Of a stretch of DNA of 64,000 nucleotides, positions 29,001 through 39,953 are shown in pieces (the first letter of the stretch is position 1; each line of letters begins with the position of its first letter). The notes under the pieces are model-generated. The model did not search any database and was not told where the DNA came from. It saw nothing but the letters and a program-made list of their open reading frames with translations. Source of the DNA: Sphingomonas sp. R647 (GTDB lineage: Bacteria > Pseudomonadota > Alphaproteobacteria > Sphingomonadales > Sphingomonadaceae); NCBI RefSeq assembly GCF_020177055.1, contig NZ_JAIQXT010000009.1:1-64000 (forward strand), in the 5' to 3' direction. The position numbers were made by a program, and so were the translations under genes.

Positions 29001-30599
29001 ATGGCGAGCGTAGCGGACGAACCGGGGCAGGTGCGCGAGCCGAGCAAGGCCGAGATGCGGCAGGTGGTGACCGCGTCGTCGCTGGGCACCGTGTTCGAAT
29101 GGTATGATTTCTTCATCTACGGCACGCTTGCCGCGTCGGGGATCATCGGGCGGACGTTCTTCGCGACCGGTAATCCGGTGCTGGAGGCGCTCTATGCCTG
29201 GGCGGGGTTTGCGGTCGGGTTCGGTTTCCGGCCGCTGGGTGCGGTGCTGTTCGGCTATCTGGGCGACAAGCTCGGGCGCAAATACACCTTCCTCGTCACC
29301 ATCACGCTGATGGGCATCGCGACCGCGGGCGTGGGCCTCGTCCCGTCCTATGCCAGTATCGGCGTGGCCGCGCCGATGATCGTCATTGGCCTGCGCATCC
29401 TTCAGGGACTGGCGCTGGGCGGCGAATATGGTGGGGCGGCGATCTATGTTGCAGAGCATTCGCCGCCGGGCCGCGCCGGCTATCACACCAGTTTCATCCA
29501 GGCGAGCGTGTCGGCCGGGTTTATCCTGAGCCTGGCCGTCGTGCTGACGACGCGCTTTACGATGCCCGCTGGCAGTTTCGAGGAGTGGGGCTGGCGGCTG
29601 CCCTTCATCTTCTCGATCGCCTTGCTCGCAATCTCACTGTGGATGCGGGTCAAGCTCAACGAAAGCCCGGTGTTCAAGGCGATGAAGGCGTCGGGCGAGA
29701 TTGCGCGCAATCCGCTCAAGGAGAGCTTTACCTATCCCGGCAACTGGCGGCGGTTGCTGGTCGCATTGTTCGGGATCGCGGCGGGGCTGACCGTGATCTG
29801 GTACACCGCGACCTTCTCGGTCCTGTCGTTCCTGCAGGGGCCGATGCGGGTCGAGCCGGTAGTGGCGCAGCTGCTCGCAGCTGGCGGCGCGGCGGCTGGG
29901 CTGTTCTGGTTCATCCTGTTCGGCAAGCTCTCCGACAAGATCGGCCGGAAAAAGCCGATCATCATCGGCTATGGCTTCACCCTGTTGCTGTTGTTCCCGC
30001 TGTTTTGGGCGATGGGGCATGCCGCCAATCCGGGGCTGGCCGAGGCGGCGAAGCGTTCGCCGGTGGTCGTGTCGGGACCCGACTGCGCCTATGATCCCTT
30101 TGCCGCGCAGCAATCGACGACGTGCGGCCAGCTGATGGATTATCTGTCGAAAAAGGGCATTCCCTATACCCAGGCAGTGACGCCATCGGCATCGGTGGCG
30201 ATCGGCAGCATCCCGGTGGTGTCCAACACCTCGGTCGATATCGACAAGGCGCTGTCGGAGTCGGGCTATTCGCTCGAGCGGGTGACGCCGGGGACGGTCG
30301 ATCTGGTCCTGATCCTGATCGCGATCGTCGCGCTGGCGGCATTGTCGGGGGCGACCTATGGCCCGGTCGCCGCGTTGCTGACCGAACTGTTCCCGCCGCG
30401 CATCCGCTACAGCTCGATGTCGATTCCCTATCATATCGGCACCGGCTATTTCGGCGGATTCCTGCCGCTGATCAGCCAATATATGGTGGCCAAGAGCGGC
30501 AATCCCTATTCGGGGCTGTGGTACACCTGGATTGTGGTTGCGATGGCGCTGGTGGTGACGTTGTTCTTCCTCAAGGAACGCGATCTGGTTCACGAGTGA
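29001..30599 (+). CDS. MFS transporter, metabolite:H+ symporter (MHS/ProP-like)
   Basis: 532 residues, 12 predicted transmembrane helices. MHS-family signatures: SSLGTVFEWYDFFIYGTLAA, GFGFRPLGAVLFGYLGDKLG with RKYTF, LALGGEYGGAAIYVAEHSP and GRAGYHTSFIQ. Likely substrate: a carboxylate or betaine-like solute moved with protons. An insertion of roughly 80 residues (about 350-430, GPDCAYDPFAAQQSTTCGQL onward), with two cysteines, interrupts the second half between helices and should sit in the periplasm. ATG chosen at MASVADEPG; a GGGGGA stretch lies upstream. Confidence 0.88.
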   Translation: MASVADEPGQVREPSKAEMRQVVTASSLGTVFEWYDFFIYGTLAASGIIGRTFFATGNPVLEALYAWAGFAVGFGFRPLGAVLFGYLGDKLGRKYTFLVTITLMGIATAGVGLVPSYASIGVAAPMIVIGLRILQGLALGGEYGGAAIYVAEHSPPGRAGYHTSFIQASVSAGFILSLAVVLTTRFTMPAGSFEEWGWRLPFIFSIALLAISLWMRVKLNESPVFKAMKASGEIARNPLKESFTYPGNWRRLLVALFGIAAGLTVIWYTATFSVLSFLQGPMRVEPVVAQLLAAGGAAAGLFWFILFGKLSDKIGRKKPIIIGYGFTLLLLFPLFWAMGHAANPGLAEAAKRSPVVVSGPDCAYDPFAAQQSTTCGQLMDYLSKKGIPYTQAVTPSASVAIGSIPVVSNTSVDIDKALSESGYSLERVTPGTVDLVLILIAIVALAALSGATYGPVAALLTELFPPRIRYSSMSIPYHIGTGYFGGFLPLISQYMVAKSGNPYSGLWYTWIVVAMALVVTLFFLKERDLVHE

Positions 30600-30634
30600 T
30601 TGCGGCGGCTTGCACTCCGGCTTAGTCGGGCGCG

Positions 30635-31669
30635 ATGATCGCTTCTCCGCTCCGCCTGCGTCTCGACCGGGACGCGCTGGTCGCCAATTGGCGGACGCTC
30701 GCCGCGATGAGCGGGGCGGCGGCGTGTGGCGCGGCGGTGAAGGCCAATGGCTATGGGCTGGGTGCGCGCGAGGTGGTGCGGCATCTGGCGGGGGCGGGGT
30801 GCCGCGATTTCTTTGTCGCGACCTGGAGCGAGGCGCTGGCGCTGGCCGACGCCGGGGTTGCGGTGTCGGTGCTGCATGGCGTGCGCGACGCGGACATGGC
30901 CGTGGCGCTGGCGGCGTCCCATGCCCGTCCGGTGCTGAACAGCGTGCAGCAGGTGCGGCGCTGGCGTGAGGCCGGGGGCGGCGCGTGCGACGTGATGGTC
31001 GATACGGGGATGAACCGCCTGGGCATCGCGCCTGAGGATGTCGCGGCGGGGCTGCTCCATGGGCTGCAGGTCGAGACGCTGATGAGCCATCTGGCCAGCG
31101 CGGACGAAGATGTGCCGTTGAATGGTCGCCAGCGCGACGCCTTCGCGGCGTTGCGCGGTCGGACGGGGGCGCGGCGGATGAGCCTGGCCAATTCGGCGGG
31201 CATTGCGCTGGGCGCGGACTACGCGTTCGACCTGACCCGGCCGGGGATCGCGCTCTATGGCGCGGCACCGGCGCCTGTGTTCACGGGGCGTATGCGGCAG
31301 GTGGTGACGCCTGAGGCGCAGATTCTACAGCGGCGGCTGGTGCCGGCAGGCGAGGGCGTGGGTTATAACCTCACCTGGACCGCGCCTGCGGATACCGAGG
31401 TGGCGATCGTCAATCTGGGCTATGCGGACGGCTATTTGCGCTGTTTCTCGGGCAAGGGCACTGCGATGCTTGGCGACCGCGTGCTGCCGGTGATCGGGCG
31501 GGTGTCGATGGATCTGACCGCAGTAGATGTCAGTGCCGTGCCGGATCTGGGCGAGGGCGACTGGCTGGCACTGGCCTATGACCTGCCTGCGACTGCTGCG
31601 CTGTCGGGGCTGTCGCAATATGAGCTGCTGACCGGGCTAGGCGCGCGGTTCGACCGGCTTTGGGGATAA
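30635..31669 (+). CDS. alr: Alanine racemase
   Basis: 344 residues, at the short end for the family. Interconverts L- and D-alanine for peptidoglycan, with PLP. The PLP lysine is in AAVKANGYGLGAREV, the substrate-side region in MVDTGMNRLGI, and the catalytic tyrosine on the other face in GEGVGYNLTWTAP. A C-terminal beta domain follows with GRVSMDLTAVDVSAVPDL. It starts 35 bases after the transporter and may share its transcript, which would suit uptake and use of an amino acid. Confidence 0.93.
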   Translation: MIASPLRLRLDRDALVANWRTLAAMSGAAACGAAVKANGYGLGAREVVRHLAGAGCRDFFVATWSEALALADAGVAVSVLHGVRDADMAVALAASHARPVLNSVQQVRRWREAGGGACDVMVDTGMNRLGIAPEDVAAGLLHGLQVETLMSHLASADEDVPLNGRQRDAFAALRGRTGARRMSLANSAGIALGADYAFDLTRPGIALYGAAPAPVFTGRMRQVVTPEAQILQRRLVPAGEGVGYNLTWTAPADTEVAIVNLGYADGYLRCFSGKGTAMLGDRVLPVIGRVSMDLTAVDVSAVPDLGEGDWLALAYDLPATAALSGLSQYELLTGLGARFDRLWG

Positions 31670-31740
31670 GCCCGATTTCGGTTCAGCGTTGCGAAAGGCG
31701 CTGGCGCGTACCATCTTGGGTAACAGAGGAGTGGAAAGCC

Positions 31741-32148
31741 ATGCGTATTGCTTTTGCCGCCGCCGCCCTTGCCGCCCTGGCCCTGCCGGGCGCCGCAATG
31801 GCCGATGAGAAACCATACCCCAAGGGTGAGGCCGAACTCGCCAAGATGCTCGAGGGCCGGGTGGCCGGTAAGCCGGTGCGCTGTCTGTCGAGCTCGACGC
31901 TCGGCCAGAGCACGGTGATCAACAAGACCGCGATCGTCTATCGCAGTGGATCGAAGCTGTACGTCAACCGCCCCCGCGGCGGCGCGGACCAGTTGAGCGA
32001 CGATGAGATTCTGGTCACCAAAATCTATGGCAGCCAGCTGTGTAACATCGACAAGATCGACCTGGTCGATCGCGGGTCGCGGATGTGGAGCGGGTTCGTC
32101 GTGCTGGGCGATTTCGTGCCATACACGAAGGTGAAGGACGCGCGCTGA
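31741..32148 (+). CDS. Small exported hypothetical protein
   Basis: 135 residues with a signal peptide (MRIAFAAAALAALALPGAAM, cleavage near AMA-D). The mature part (KMLEGRVAGKPVRCLSSSTL then YVNRPRGGADQL and KIYGSQLCNIDKID) has two cysteines likely disulfide-bonded. This type of single-domain periplasmic protein recurs in sphingomonad genomes without known function. GAGGAG is 8 bases upstream of the ATG. A T-rich terminator follows. Confidence 0.75.
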   Translation: MRIAFAAAALAALALPGAAMADEKPYPKGEAELAKMLEGRVAGKPVRCLSSSTLGQSTVINKTAIVYRSGSKLYVNRPRGGADQLSDDEILVTKIYGSQLCNIDKIDLVDRGSRMWSGFVVLGDFVPYTKVKDAR

Positions 32149-32172
32149 ACTCATCGAGCGCGGTTGAATAGC

Positions 32173-32206
32173 GGGTCGGCGGAGGGTTTCCGTCGGCCCT
32201 TTTTTT
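32173..32206 (+). terminator. Rho-independent terminator after the small exported protein
   Basis: GGGTCGGCGGA and TCCGTCGGCCC pair with two G-U wobbles over a 5-base loop, then seven T. Confidence 0.8.
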
Positions 32207-32220
32207 GATCTTTGGGCAAG

Positions 32221-32250
32221 AAAAAAGGGCCGCTCCGAAAGGAGCGGCCC
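32221..32250 (-). terminator. Rho-independent terminator of the TonB receptor gene
   Basis: On the minus strand a perfect 10-bp stem (GGGCCGCTCC with a tetraloop) is followed by six T (AAAAAA at 32221-32226 on the plus strand). It lies 24 bases after the receptor stop, back to back with the opposing terminator. Confidence 0.88.
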
Positions 32251-32274
32251 TCATTCTTTCGACGTTCGTCAGGA

Positions 32275-35200
32275 TTACATCCGGACGCGGAAACCGGCGT
32301 AGAGATACCGGCCAGTGACCGGCCAGATTCCGCTGCCAGCGCCAGTGCCGGTGGCACCCAGCGGCGGCAGTTCGTCCGTGACGTTGTCGACGCCAATGTA
32401 GAAGCGATACTTCTCGCCAACCTTATACCCGACCTGAAGGTCGTGGTAGAAGATCGCCGGGTACCACGGATCCGCAATCACGTCGCCGTTGGTCGGTGCA
32501 CGGCCCTGGTGCGAGAACTGGGTCTCCCAGCCGAACACCGTCTGCTTGCCGACATAACGCAGGTCATAGCCGAAGTCCCACTTCGGGTAGTTCAGGTTTA
32601 CGCTGAACTGGCCCTGCCATTCCGGATCGCCGAGCGTGCCGTTGATCCGGTCCGAACGTGCCGGATCCGTGATGTAGGTGAACTGCTCACGCTCCTTCAG
32701 CCAGCTGACGATCGCGCGGGTGCGGAGCGAGCCCTCACCGATGCGAGTCGTGTAGCTTGCGTCAACGTCGATGCCCGAGGTGGCGAGCTTTGCGAAGTTG
32801 AAGGGCGCCGCAGTGAAGCCTGCGGTGAGCGGCTGGTTGAACGGGTCGCCGGTCAGGTTGAAGTCGGGGAAACCGTCGAAACGGCGGCCGGCCTGTCCGG
32901 TGAACGTGCCGTTGACCAGCGGGTCGGTCGACGTACGACGGTTGACAACAGCGCAGAACGGGTTGTCGAGGCCGACGGGGTCGTCATAGCAGCGATTGAT
33001 GATCGCCTGACCGGTCAAGCTGTTGATCGCCTGCTCAACCTCGATGTCGTAATAGTCGACCGTCAGCGTGAAGCCACGCAGGAAGGTCGGCTGGAACACG
33101 GCACCAACGGTGAAGCTGTAGCCGATTTCAGGCTTCAGGTTGATGTTGCCCGAGGTCGTACCCTGGATACCCGACGACGGTGCGTTCACCCACGGACGGG
33201 TCGAACCATCCGGCAGGGTGATCGTGGTCGGGATGCCGGCCGCAGCACAGTTGCGGGCGCGGTTCGGGTTCGAATTGATCGGGTTGCCCTGCGAGCAGGG
33301 GTCGACCAGATTGTTGGCGAACGTCGTGCCGGCAGTTGCGTAAACGTCGGTAAGGTCAGGTGCGCGCACCGACTTCGCGTAGCTTACCCGCAGGCGCAGA
33401 TCACGCACAGGCGCCCAGACAGCGCCGACGTTATAGGCCCAAACCGGATCAGCCGAGTTGCTGTAATCCGAAACGCGGCCCGAACCCTCGATCGTCAGTT
33501 CATGGAAGAACGGCATGTCGCCAAGGATCGGGATCCGAAGCTCAGCGAAAGCTTCCTTCACGCTGATCGCAGGCGGATTGAACTCCGCGAAGCCGTTGAG
33601 GAAGGTCAGGCTGGCCTGCGTGACGTCATCATAGTCCGAAAAGGCGTCTTCACGACGATATTCGGCACCAAGCACCGCACCGATTGCGCCGCCGGGCAGT
33701 TCGAACAGACCGCTCGTGTCGCCGGAGATGTAGCCGACGAAATTGAGCTGCTCCGCCCACTGCTTGCGCCAAGACGTGTGCAGGACGTAGGCCAGACCGT
33801 CCGGCGTGGTCGACGGCGCGCCCTCACCGAACAGGTTCAGCGGACGGCACGCAGGGTCGTCATTGGTGGTGATCGAATCGGCATTGACGCGGCAGACGAT
33901 CTGACCCGCCGAGTTGCGCACCGCATTTGCCGCACGGTTGAAGTTGGCGAGATTTACGTTGCCGCCAGTCTCATAATAGGTGTCGGTACGACCGAAGTTA
34001 CCGGCGACTTCGTAGCGAAGGTTGCCAGTATCCGACAGGTCGCCACGGAAACCACCGACGATGCGGAACGTCTCGCGCTCATGATCCTCGGCGCGGGTGC
34101 CGATGTCGTTGTTGAAGCGGAACATCGTGAACGCGCCGGTGTCGAAGTTTGCCGTGCCCTGCGCATAGCCCTGGATCAGGCGGATCGAGTCACGTGCCTG
34201 AGCCGTCAGGAAGGGGTTGTCGAGGAAGAAGGTCGGCGACAGGTTCGAGTTGATGAAGGTCGGCTGCGTCGACGTCTGGTTATTGGTGATCTTGACGTAC
34301 TTCGCCTCGATGAACGCGGTCAGCGCTGGCGAGAACTCGTAGCGCGCCAGGATGTTGGCCGAATAGCGCTCAAGGCCCGGAAGCAGCATCGCACCTTCAA
34401 CGCCAGTGGCGCTCAGGCCGCCGAAGCGACCGCCGCCAATGCGACGCAGATCAAGCGTCGGATCGTCGCGGACGAGACGACCGTCGGTCGTGAACACATA
34501 GCCGTCAGACAGCAGGCCGCCGGTGCCGGGACCATTAACCGTTGCGCCGCGCTCACCCGTGCAGTTCATCGAAATGCGGCCGAGAACGGTCGGATCGGTC
34601 GAGGTCAGCGTCGGGCAGGTCGTCTGGACCATGCCGCCCAGCGAGATGATGCCGAAGCGGTTGCCCGGCGAATTGATGCCGAAGAAGGTCTGATCGGGAA
34701 TGCCGTCGCCCATGCCGGTTTCGTCAGCGCTGAACTCCGACCCGAAATAGCCCGGAATGCCGCTGTACGCGCCGGTCAGATCGTCACGGTCGGTGAACAG
34801 CAAGGTTTCCGAACGCGCATATTCCGCAGCGACGGCGATGTTGCCGCGACCTTCTGCGAAGTTCTTGCCGAACACGACCGACAGGCGCTGCGATCCGCGA
34901 TCGCCGCGATCGGAAACGCCGCCCTGGCCGGAGATGTCGAGGCCGTCAAAGTCCTGCTTCAGCACGAAGTTGACCACGCCGGCGACAGCGTCCGAACCGT
35001 AGATGGCCGAATTGCCGCCGGTCACCACGTCGACGCGCTCAAGCAGCGCGGTCGGGATGGTGTTGACGTCGACGGCATAGCTGCCCGGGGTCGAGGTGAC
35101 GTGACGACGGCCATTGACGACGACGAGCGTACGCGCCGTGCCGAGACCGCGAAGGTCGAGCAGGTTGAGACCGGCGGTACCGATCGCGCGGGTCGAGTTC

Positions 35201-35478
35201 GCCTGGCTGAACGTCGAACGAAGCGTCGGCAGCTGGTTGAGCGCGTCACCCAGCGAGAGGTTGCCGGTGTCGAGCAGGTCCTCAACGTTCACGCTGGTCA
35301 CGGGAACGACCGTGTCCACACCCGGACGTGCGATGCGCGAGCCCGTGACGACGACGACATCACTGCTGGCAGCAGTGGTGTCTTCGCTCTCGGGCGCGTC
35401 CTGCGCCATCGCGGTGTTCGGCAGGACGAGTGCGGCGCTCGCCAGCATCGTCGCCGACAAGAAGCGGCTGATTCTCAT
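32275..35478 (-). CDS. TonB-dependent receptor
   Basis: 1067 residues. Outer-membrane gated transporter powered by TonB. Signal peptide MRISRFLSATMLASAALVLP ending AMA-Q, a short linker with VVVVTGSRIARPG, a plug domain (LDLRGLGTARTLVVVNGRRH and GGNSAIYGSDAVAGVVNFVL), then a long 22-strand barrel ending in YLYAGFRVRM, a typical terminal strand with final hydrophobic residue. The type is the large sphingomonad/Caulobacter oar-like or polymer/peptide receptor group; the ligand cannot be read. AGGGGA is 6 bases before the ATG at 35478. No partner gene (SusD, FecR) adjoins it. Confidence 0.95.
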   Translation of the reverse strand: MRISRFLSATMLASAALVLPNTAMAQDAPESEDTTAASSDVVVVTGSRIARPGVDTVVPVTSVNVEDLLDTGNLSLGDALNQLPTLRSTFSQANSTRAIGTAGLNLLDLRGLGTARTLVVVNGRRHVTSTPGSYAVDVNTIPTALLERVDVVTGGNSAIYGSDAVAGVVNFVLKQDFDGLDISGQGGVSDRGDRGSQRLSVVFGKNFAEGRGNIAVAAEYARSETLLFTDRDDLTGAYSGIPGYFGSEFSADETGMGDGIPDQTFFGINSPGNRFGIISLGGMVQTTCPTLTSTDPTVLGRISMNCTGERGATVNGPGTGGLLSDGYVFTTDGRLVRDDPTLDLRRIGGGRFGGLSATGVEGAMLLPGLERYSANILARYEFSPALTAFIEAKYVKITNNQTSTQPTFINSNLSPTFFLDNPFLTAQARDSIRLIQGYAQGTANFDTGAFTMFRFNNDIGTRAEDHERETFRIVGGFRGDLSDTGNLRYEVAGNFGRTDTYYETGGNVNLANFNRAANAVRNSAGQIVCRVNADSITTNDDPACRPLNLFGEGAPSTTPDGLAYVLHTSWRKQWAEQLNFVGYISGDTSGLFELPGGAIGAVLGAEYRREDAFSDYDDVTQASLTFLNGFAEFNPPAISVKEAFAELRIPILGDMPFFHELTIEGSGRVSDYSNSADPVWAYNVGAVWAPVRDLRLRVSYAKSVRAPDLTDVYATAGTTFANNLVDPCSQGNPINSNPNRARNCAAAGIPTTITLPDGSTRPWVNAPSSGIQGTTSGNINLKPEIGYSFTVGAVFQPTFLRGFTLTVDYYDIEVEQAINSLTGQAIINRCYDDPVGLDNPFCAVVNRRTSTDPLVNGTFTGQAGRRFDGFPDFNLTGDPFNQPLTAGFTAAPFNFAKLATSGIDVDASYTTRIGEGSLRTRAIVSWLKEREQFTYITDPARSDRINGTLGDPEWQGQFSVNLNYPKWDFGYDLRYVGKQTVFGWETQFSHQGRAPTNGDVIADPWYPAIFYHDLQVGYKVGEKYRFYIGVDNVTDELPPLGATGTGAGSGIWPVTGRYLYAGFRVRM

Positions 35479-35682
35479 GTTTATCCCCTTCACCGGCTGA
35501 ATGCCGGTTCGTTTCAGAGGAAACCGTGTTGTTCAGCTTAGGGCAAGCAAAAGCGACCGGGGAAAGGTGAATTCAGCGTCATGCTGTTGCAACATTGCCA
35601 CAATTTTGCAGTGCAACAACGGCGTCGCGACATAAAATATCACGACGCCGCGCTGGCCTTGTTCGAATCAAACTCTGCGGAA

Positions 35683-36861
<1,179 letters not shown>

Positions 36862-36887
36862 CGAGAGGCTCCTGAATTGGTTGCGCG

Positions 36888-37949
36888 CTATCTAGGGGTG
36901 GGGAGCGCGGTTAGCCAGTCTGCGAGTGGTTGCCACAGAAACTGTCGCGAGGATGAGCCGACGACCATGCCGACATGGCCAAGGCGCAGCTTGCGCTGAT
37001 CGGCAAACCCGACGGCACTCGCGGCGGGGACGATGCGGTCGGTGAGTGACACGAACTCGACCGTCGGGCAGGGCAGGGTCAGAGGGTCTACGGCTTGCCC
37101 CGCTACGCGCCATTGCCCGCGCCCGGGCAGGTCGGCGGTGAAGAAATCGTCGAACATCTGGCGCCCGGCGGCGAAGGTCAGGGGCGCGCCGGCATTGGCC
37201 CAGTCCTCCAGCACCACGAAATTCTTCGCCGCCGTGCTGGTGGGGTCGAGGCGGGCGAACTTCTCGAACTTGGCGATCGTGCGCGCCGGGTCGAGCTGCC
37301 AGAAGCCGGCCTGAAGCACCTCCATGGGCACGAGGCCGAGCGTGTCGCAGGTTGGGTGCGCCGCCTGCCAGATCGAGTCGATCTGTCCCAGCGCGTCCGG
37401 CCCGAAGCGTTCGAACCGCCACGGCGCGGCGATCAGCGCGAGGCCGCGCACCGGCACCGCCTGCGCCGCCGCCGCCGCGATCGTGCCGCCGAGGCAATAG
37501 CCCGCCAGCGCCACCGGCTCACCGATGCTGCGCAGCAGCGGGATCAGCATCTCCTCGACATGCTGCGCCACGTCCTGACCGCACTCCTCAGGCGTCGGCG
37601 TGCCCCAGTCGACCAGCAGTGGACGGACCCCTTGCCGCGACAGCCAGCGCAGCAGCGAGCGGCGATAGCGCATGTCGAGAATCATCGGCGGATTGATCAG
37701 CGACGGCACGAACACCACCGGAATCCCCGTTCCGCCATAATCGCGTAGCGTCGCGCGGCCGGCCTGCGCGACCACCGGCATTGGGCGACGCGGGCGGGGC
37801 CTGCGCGCCGCCTGATAGGCCGCCAGCCCCGCCAGCGCCCCCGCGCGCCGGTCGGGCGATGCTGCGGTCTGTTCGCGCAGCAACTCGAGAAAGAGTGGCA
37901 GGGGGCGCGGCCCGTGTTGCGATGCGGCAATGAAAGATGTTAGGGCCAT
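36888..37949 (-). CDS. Short PhaC-like alpha/beta hydrolase (PHA synthase-related)
   Basis: 353 residues. The nucleophile elbow is LAGYCLGGTIAAA with cysteine C152, as in PHA synthases (G-x-C-x-G-G), not serine as in ordinary esterases. Family features: VVFVPSLINPPMILDMRYRR, LLVDWGTPTPEE, an aspartate in SLTDRIVPA and a histidine in KLRLGHVGMVVGS. It lacks the 200-residue N-domain of class I enzymes, matching class III PhaC in size. Divergent from phaR with about 23 bases between and upstream of a thiolase. Could polymerise hydroxyacyl-CoA or be a thioesterase relative. Confidence 0.8.
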   Translation of the reverse strand: MALTSFIAASQHGPRPLPLFLELLREQTAASPDRRAGALAGLAAYQAARRPRPRRPMPVVAQAGRATLRDYGGTGIPVVFVPSLINPPMILDMRYRRSLLRWLSRQGVRPLLVDWGTPTPEECGQDVAQHVEEMLIPLLRSIGEPVALAGYCLGGTIAAAAAQAVPVRGLALIAAPWRFERFGPDALGQIDSIWQAAHPTCDTLGLVPMEVLQAGFWQLDPARTIAKFEKFARLDPTSTAAKNFVVLEDWANAGAPLTFAAGRQMFDDFFTADLPGRGQWRVAGQAVDPLTLPCPTVEFVSLTDRIVPAASAVGFADQRKLRLGHVGMVVGSSSRQFLWQPLADWLTALPTPR

Positions 37950-37972
37950 GTCAAATACCCTTGGGGGCGAGC

Positions 37973-38542
37973 ATGAAAAAGACAGCGCAGACGGACGGCC
38001 CGGTCATCATCAAGAAATACGCGAACCGGCGACTCTACAATACCGAAAGCTCGTCCTACATCACGCTCGACCATCTCGCCGCGATGACGCGCGAAGGGCG
38101 TGATTTCAAGGTCGTCGATGCCAAGACCGACGAAGACATCACGCACAATGTGCTGACCCAGATCATCATGGAAGAGGAAGCGCGCGGCCAGACGCTGCTC
38201 CCCGTCAACTTCCTGCGCCAGCTGATCGCGCTGTACGGCGACTCGATGCAGGCGATGGTGCCGGGCTATCTCGAAGCGTCGATGGACAGCTTCCGCCGCA
38301 ATCAGGAACAGTTCAAGTCGGCGGTCGAGGGCGCGTTCGCCAACTCGCCCTTTGCCGAGATTGCCAAGCGCAACCTGCAGATGTTTGAAGCGGCGGCCGA
38401 GGCGTTCAAGCCCGGCGCTGCGGGTGCCACAGGCACGGCCAAGCCCGCTGCGGCCACCCCGGAAAAGAGCAAGGACGAGGAAATTGCGGCGCTCAAGGCG
38501 CAGCTGTCCGCGCTCAAGGATCAGGTCGACAAGCTCGGCTGA
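37973..38542 (+). CDS. phaR: Polyhydroxyalkanoate synthesis repressor PhaR
   Basis: 189 residues. N-terminal PHB/PHA accumulation regulator DNA-binding domain: IIKKYANRRLYNTESSSYIT, LDHLAAMTREGRDFKVVDAK, DEDITHNVLTQIIMEEE; then an amphipathic segment with SMDSFRRNQEQFKSAVEGAF that binds polymer granules, an Ala/Pro linker and a terminal coiled coil (EEIAALKAQLSALKDQVDKL). It represses phasin and PHA genes until polymer forms. The ATG at MKKTAQTDG follows a G-rich site. The short divergent spacer suggests it regulates the PhaC-like gene. Confidence 0.95.
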   Translation: MKKTAQTDGPVIIKKYANRRLYNTESSSYITLDHLAAMTREGRDFKVVDAKTDEDITHNVLTQIIMEEEARGQTLLPVNFLRQLIALYGDSMQAMVPGYLEASMDSFRRNQEQFKSAVEGAFANSPFAEIAKRNLQMFEAAAEAFKPGAAGATGTAKPAAATPEKSKDEEIAALKAQLSALKDQVDKLG

Positions 38543-38587
38543 GCGCAATAGCCTCACCCCCTTCGCGTATCTGAAGGGGGAAAAGCC

Positions 38588-39883
38588 GTGAAATCCTGGA
38601 TCGTCATCACCGTTGCGGGGCTGCTCGCGGGGTCTGCGCTGGCGCAATCGCCGGAGCGGGTCGATCGCTATATCCACGCCGGGTCGCTGCTCGACCGGCC
38701 GGGACAGGCGCCGCGCGGGGCGAGCACGATTGCGGTGCGCGGCGGGGTGATCGTCGGCGTCTATGACGGCCATGTCATGCCGCTGGGCGATGCGCCGGTC
38801 ATTGACCTCAAGGACAAGACGGTGCTGCCCGGGCTGATCGACAGCCATGTGCATCTCGGCTCCGACCGCGCCGGACAGGAAGGGCTGCTGGCGGGCTTTA
38901 CCGAGAGCAAGGAACTGGGCGCGTTCGAGGCGCAGTGGAATGCGCGCAAGACGCTGATGGCCGGCTTCACCACCGTCCGCAATCTGGGCGACGATGGCGC
39001 GACGCTGGCGCTGCGTGAAGCGATTGCGCGCGGCTGGGCCGATGGGCCACGGATTGTCGATGCCGGGCGGTCGATCTCGACCACATCGGGGCATATGGAC
39101 CGGCGATTGGGGGTGGTCGAAGACCTGCACCCGGCGATGAACATTGAAAATCTGTGCGACGGCGCGGACGAATGCCGCAAGGCGGTGCGCAACCAGGTCG
39201 CGCGCGGGGTGGATGTCATCAAGATCGCCACGACTGGCGGGGTCAACAGCCGCATCGGCGCTGGCCTTGGCAAGCAGATGTTCGATGATGAGGCCCGCGC
39301 GATCGTCGAGACCGCCCGCCTCTATGGCAAGAAGGTCGCGGTCCATGCGCATGGCGCGGATGGCATTACGCTGGCGCTGAAGATGGGTGCGGATTCGGTC
39401 GAGCACGGCACGCTGATGGATGACGAGGCGATCGCGCTGTTCCGCAAGAGCGGTGCCTATTACGTGCCGACGCTGTCGACCGTGAATGGCTATCTCGAGC
39501 GCATTGCCAAGGACCCGAACGCCTATCCGCCTGCGGTGCGCGCGAAGATCGACTGGCGCATCGGCATTACCGGAAAGGCGCTGGAAAAAGCGGTTCCGGC
39601 TGGCGTCAAGATCGCGTTCGGCACCGATGCCGGCGTGTCCAAGCACGGCCGCAATGCCGATGAGTTCGAGCTGTTGGTCAAGCACGGCATGACGCCGATG
39701 CAGGCGATCGTCGCGGCAACCACCAACGCCGCGGACCTGCTGGGGCTGGCTAAGGAAGTGGGCAGCATCGAGCCGGGCAAGAGCGCGGACATCATCGCGG
39801 TCACCGGCGATCCGCTGAAGGATGTGCGCGTGCTCAAATCGGTCGGCTTTGTGATGCGCGCCGGGGTGGTGCACAAGCAGTGA
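38588..39883 (+). CDS. Exported amidohydrolase (imidazolonepropionase-like)
   Basis: 431 residues. Signal peptide (MKSWIVITVAGLLAGSALA). Metal-dependent TIM-barrel amidohydrolase: HVH in LIDSHVHLGSD, a lysine in VDVIKIATTGGVNSR, histidines in KVAVHAHGADGI and ADSVEHGTLMDDE, and the aspartate in IAFGTDAGVSKHGRN. These five metal ligands are intact. Closest group by pattern is the Xaa-Pro/Xaa-Arg dipeptidase-like amidohydrolases of proteobacteria. Acts in the periplasm on an unknown cyclic amide or dipeptide. GTG start supported by a nearby GGGGG run in the leader. Confidence 0.9.
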   Translation: MKSWIVITVAGLLAGSALAQSPERVDRYIHAGSLLDRPGQAPRGASTIAVRGGVIVGVYDGHVMPLGDAPVIDLKDKTVLPGLIDSHVHLGSDRAGQEGLLAGFTESKELGAFEAQWNARKTLMAGFTTVRNLGDDGATLALREAIARGWADGPRIVDAGRSISTTSGHMDRRLGVVEDLHPAMNIENLCDGADECRKAVRNQVARGVDVIKIATTGGVNSRIGAGLGKQMFDDEARAIVETARLYGKKVAVHAHGADGITLALKMGADSVEHGTLMDDEAIALFRKSGAYYVPTLSTVNGYLERIAKDPNAYPPAVRAKIDWRIGITGKALEKAVPAGVKIAFGTDAGVSKHGRNADEFELLVKHGMTPMQAIVAATTNAADLLGLAKEVGSIEPGKSADIIAVTGDPLKDVRVLKSVGFVMRAGVVHKQ

Positions 39884-39953
39884 GGGTTCTGGGGGCGGCC
39901 GCTGTCCGATTTTGTCGGTTCGGGAGTGAGCGACGATAGGATTGGATGAAAGG

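Noticed and set aside
32212..35541. An 1109-codon open frame opposite the TonB receptor
   Set aside because: Same reason: antisense shadow, Arg/Val/Asp-rich, covers two terminators and the receptor leader.
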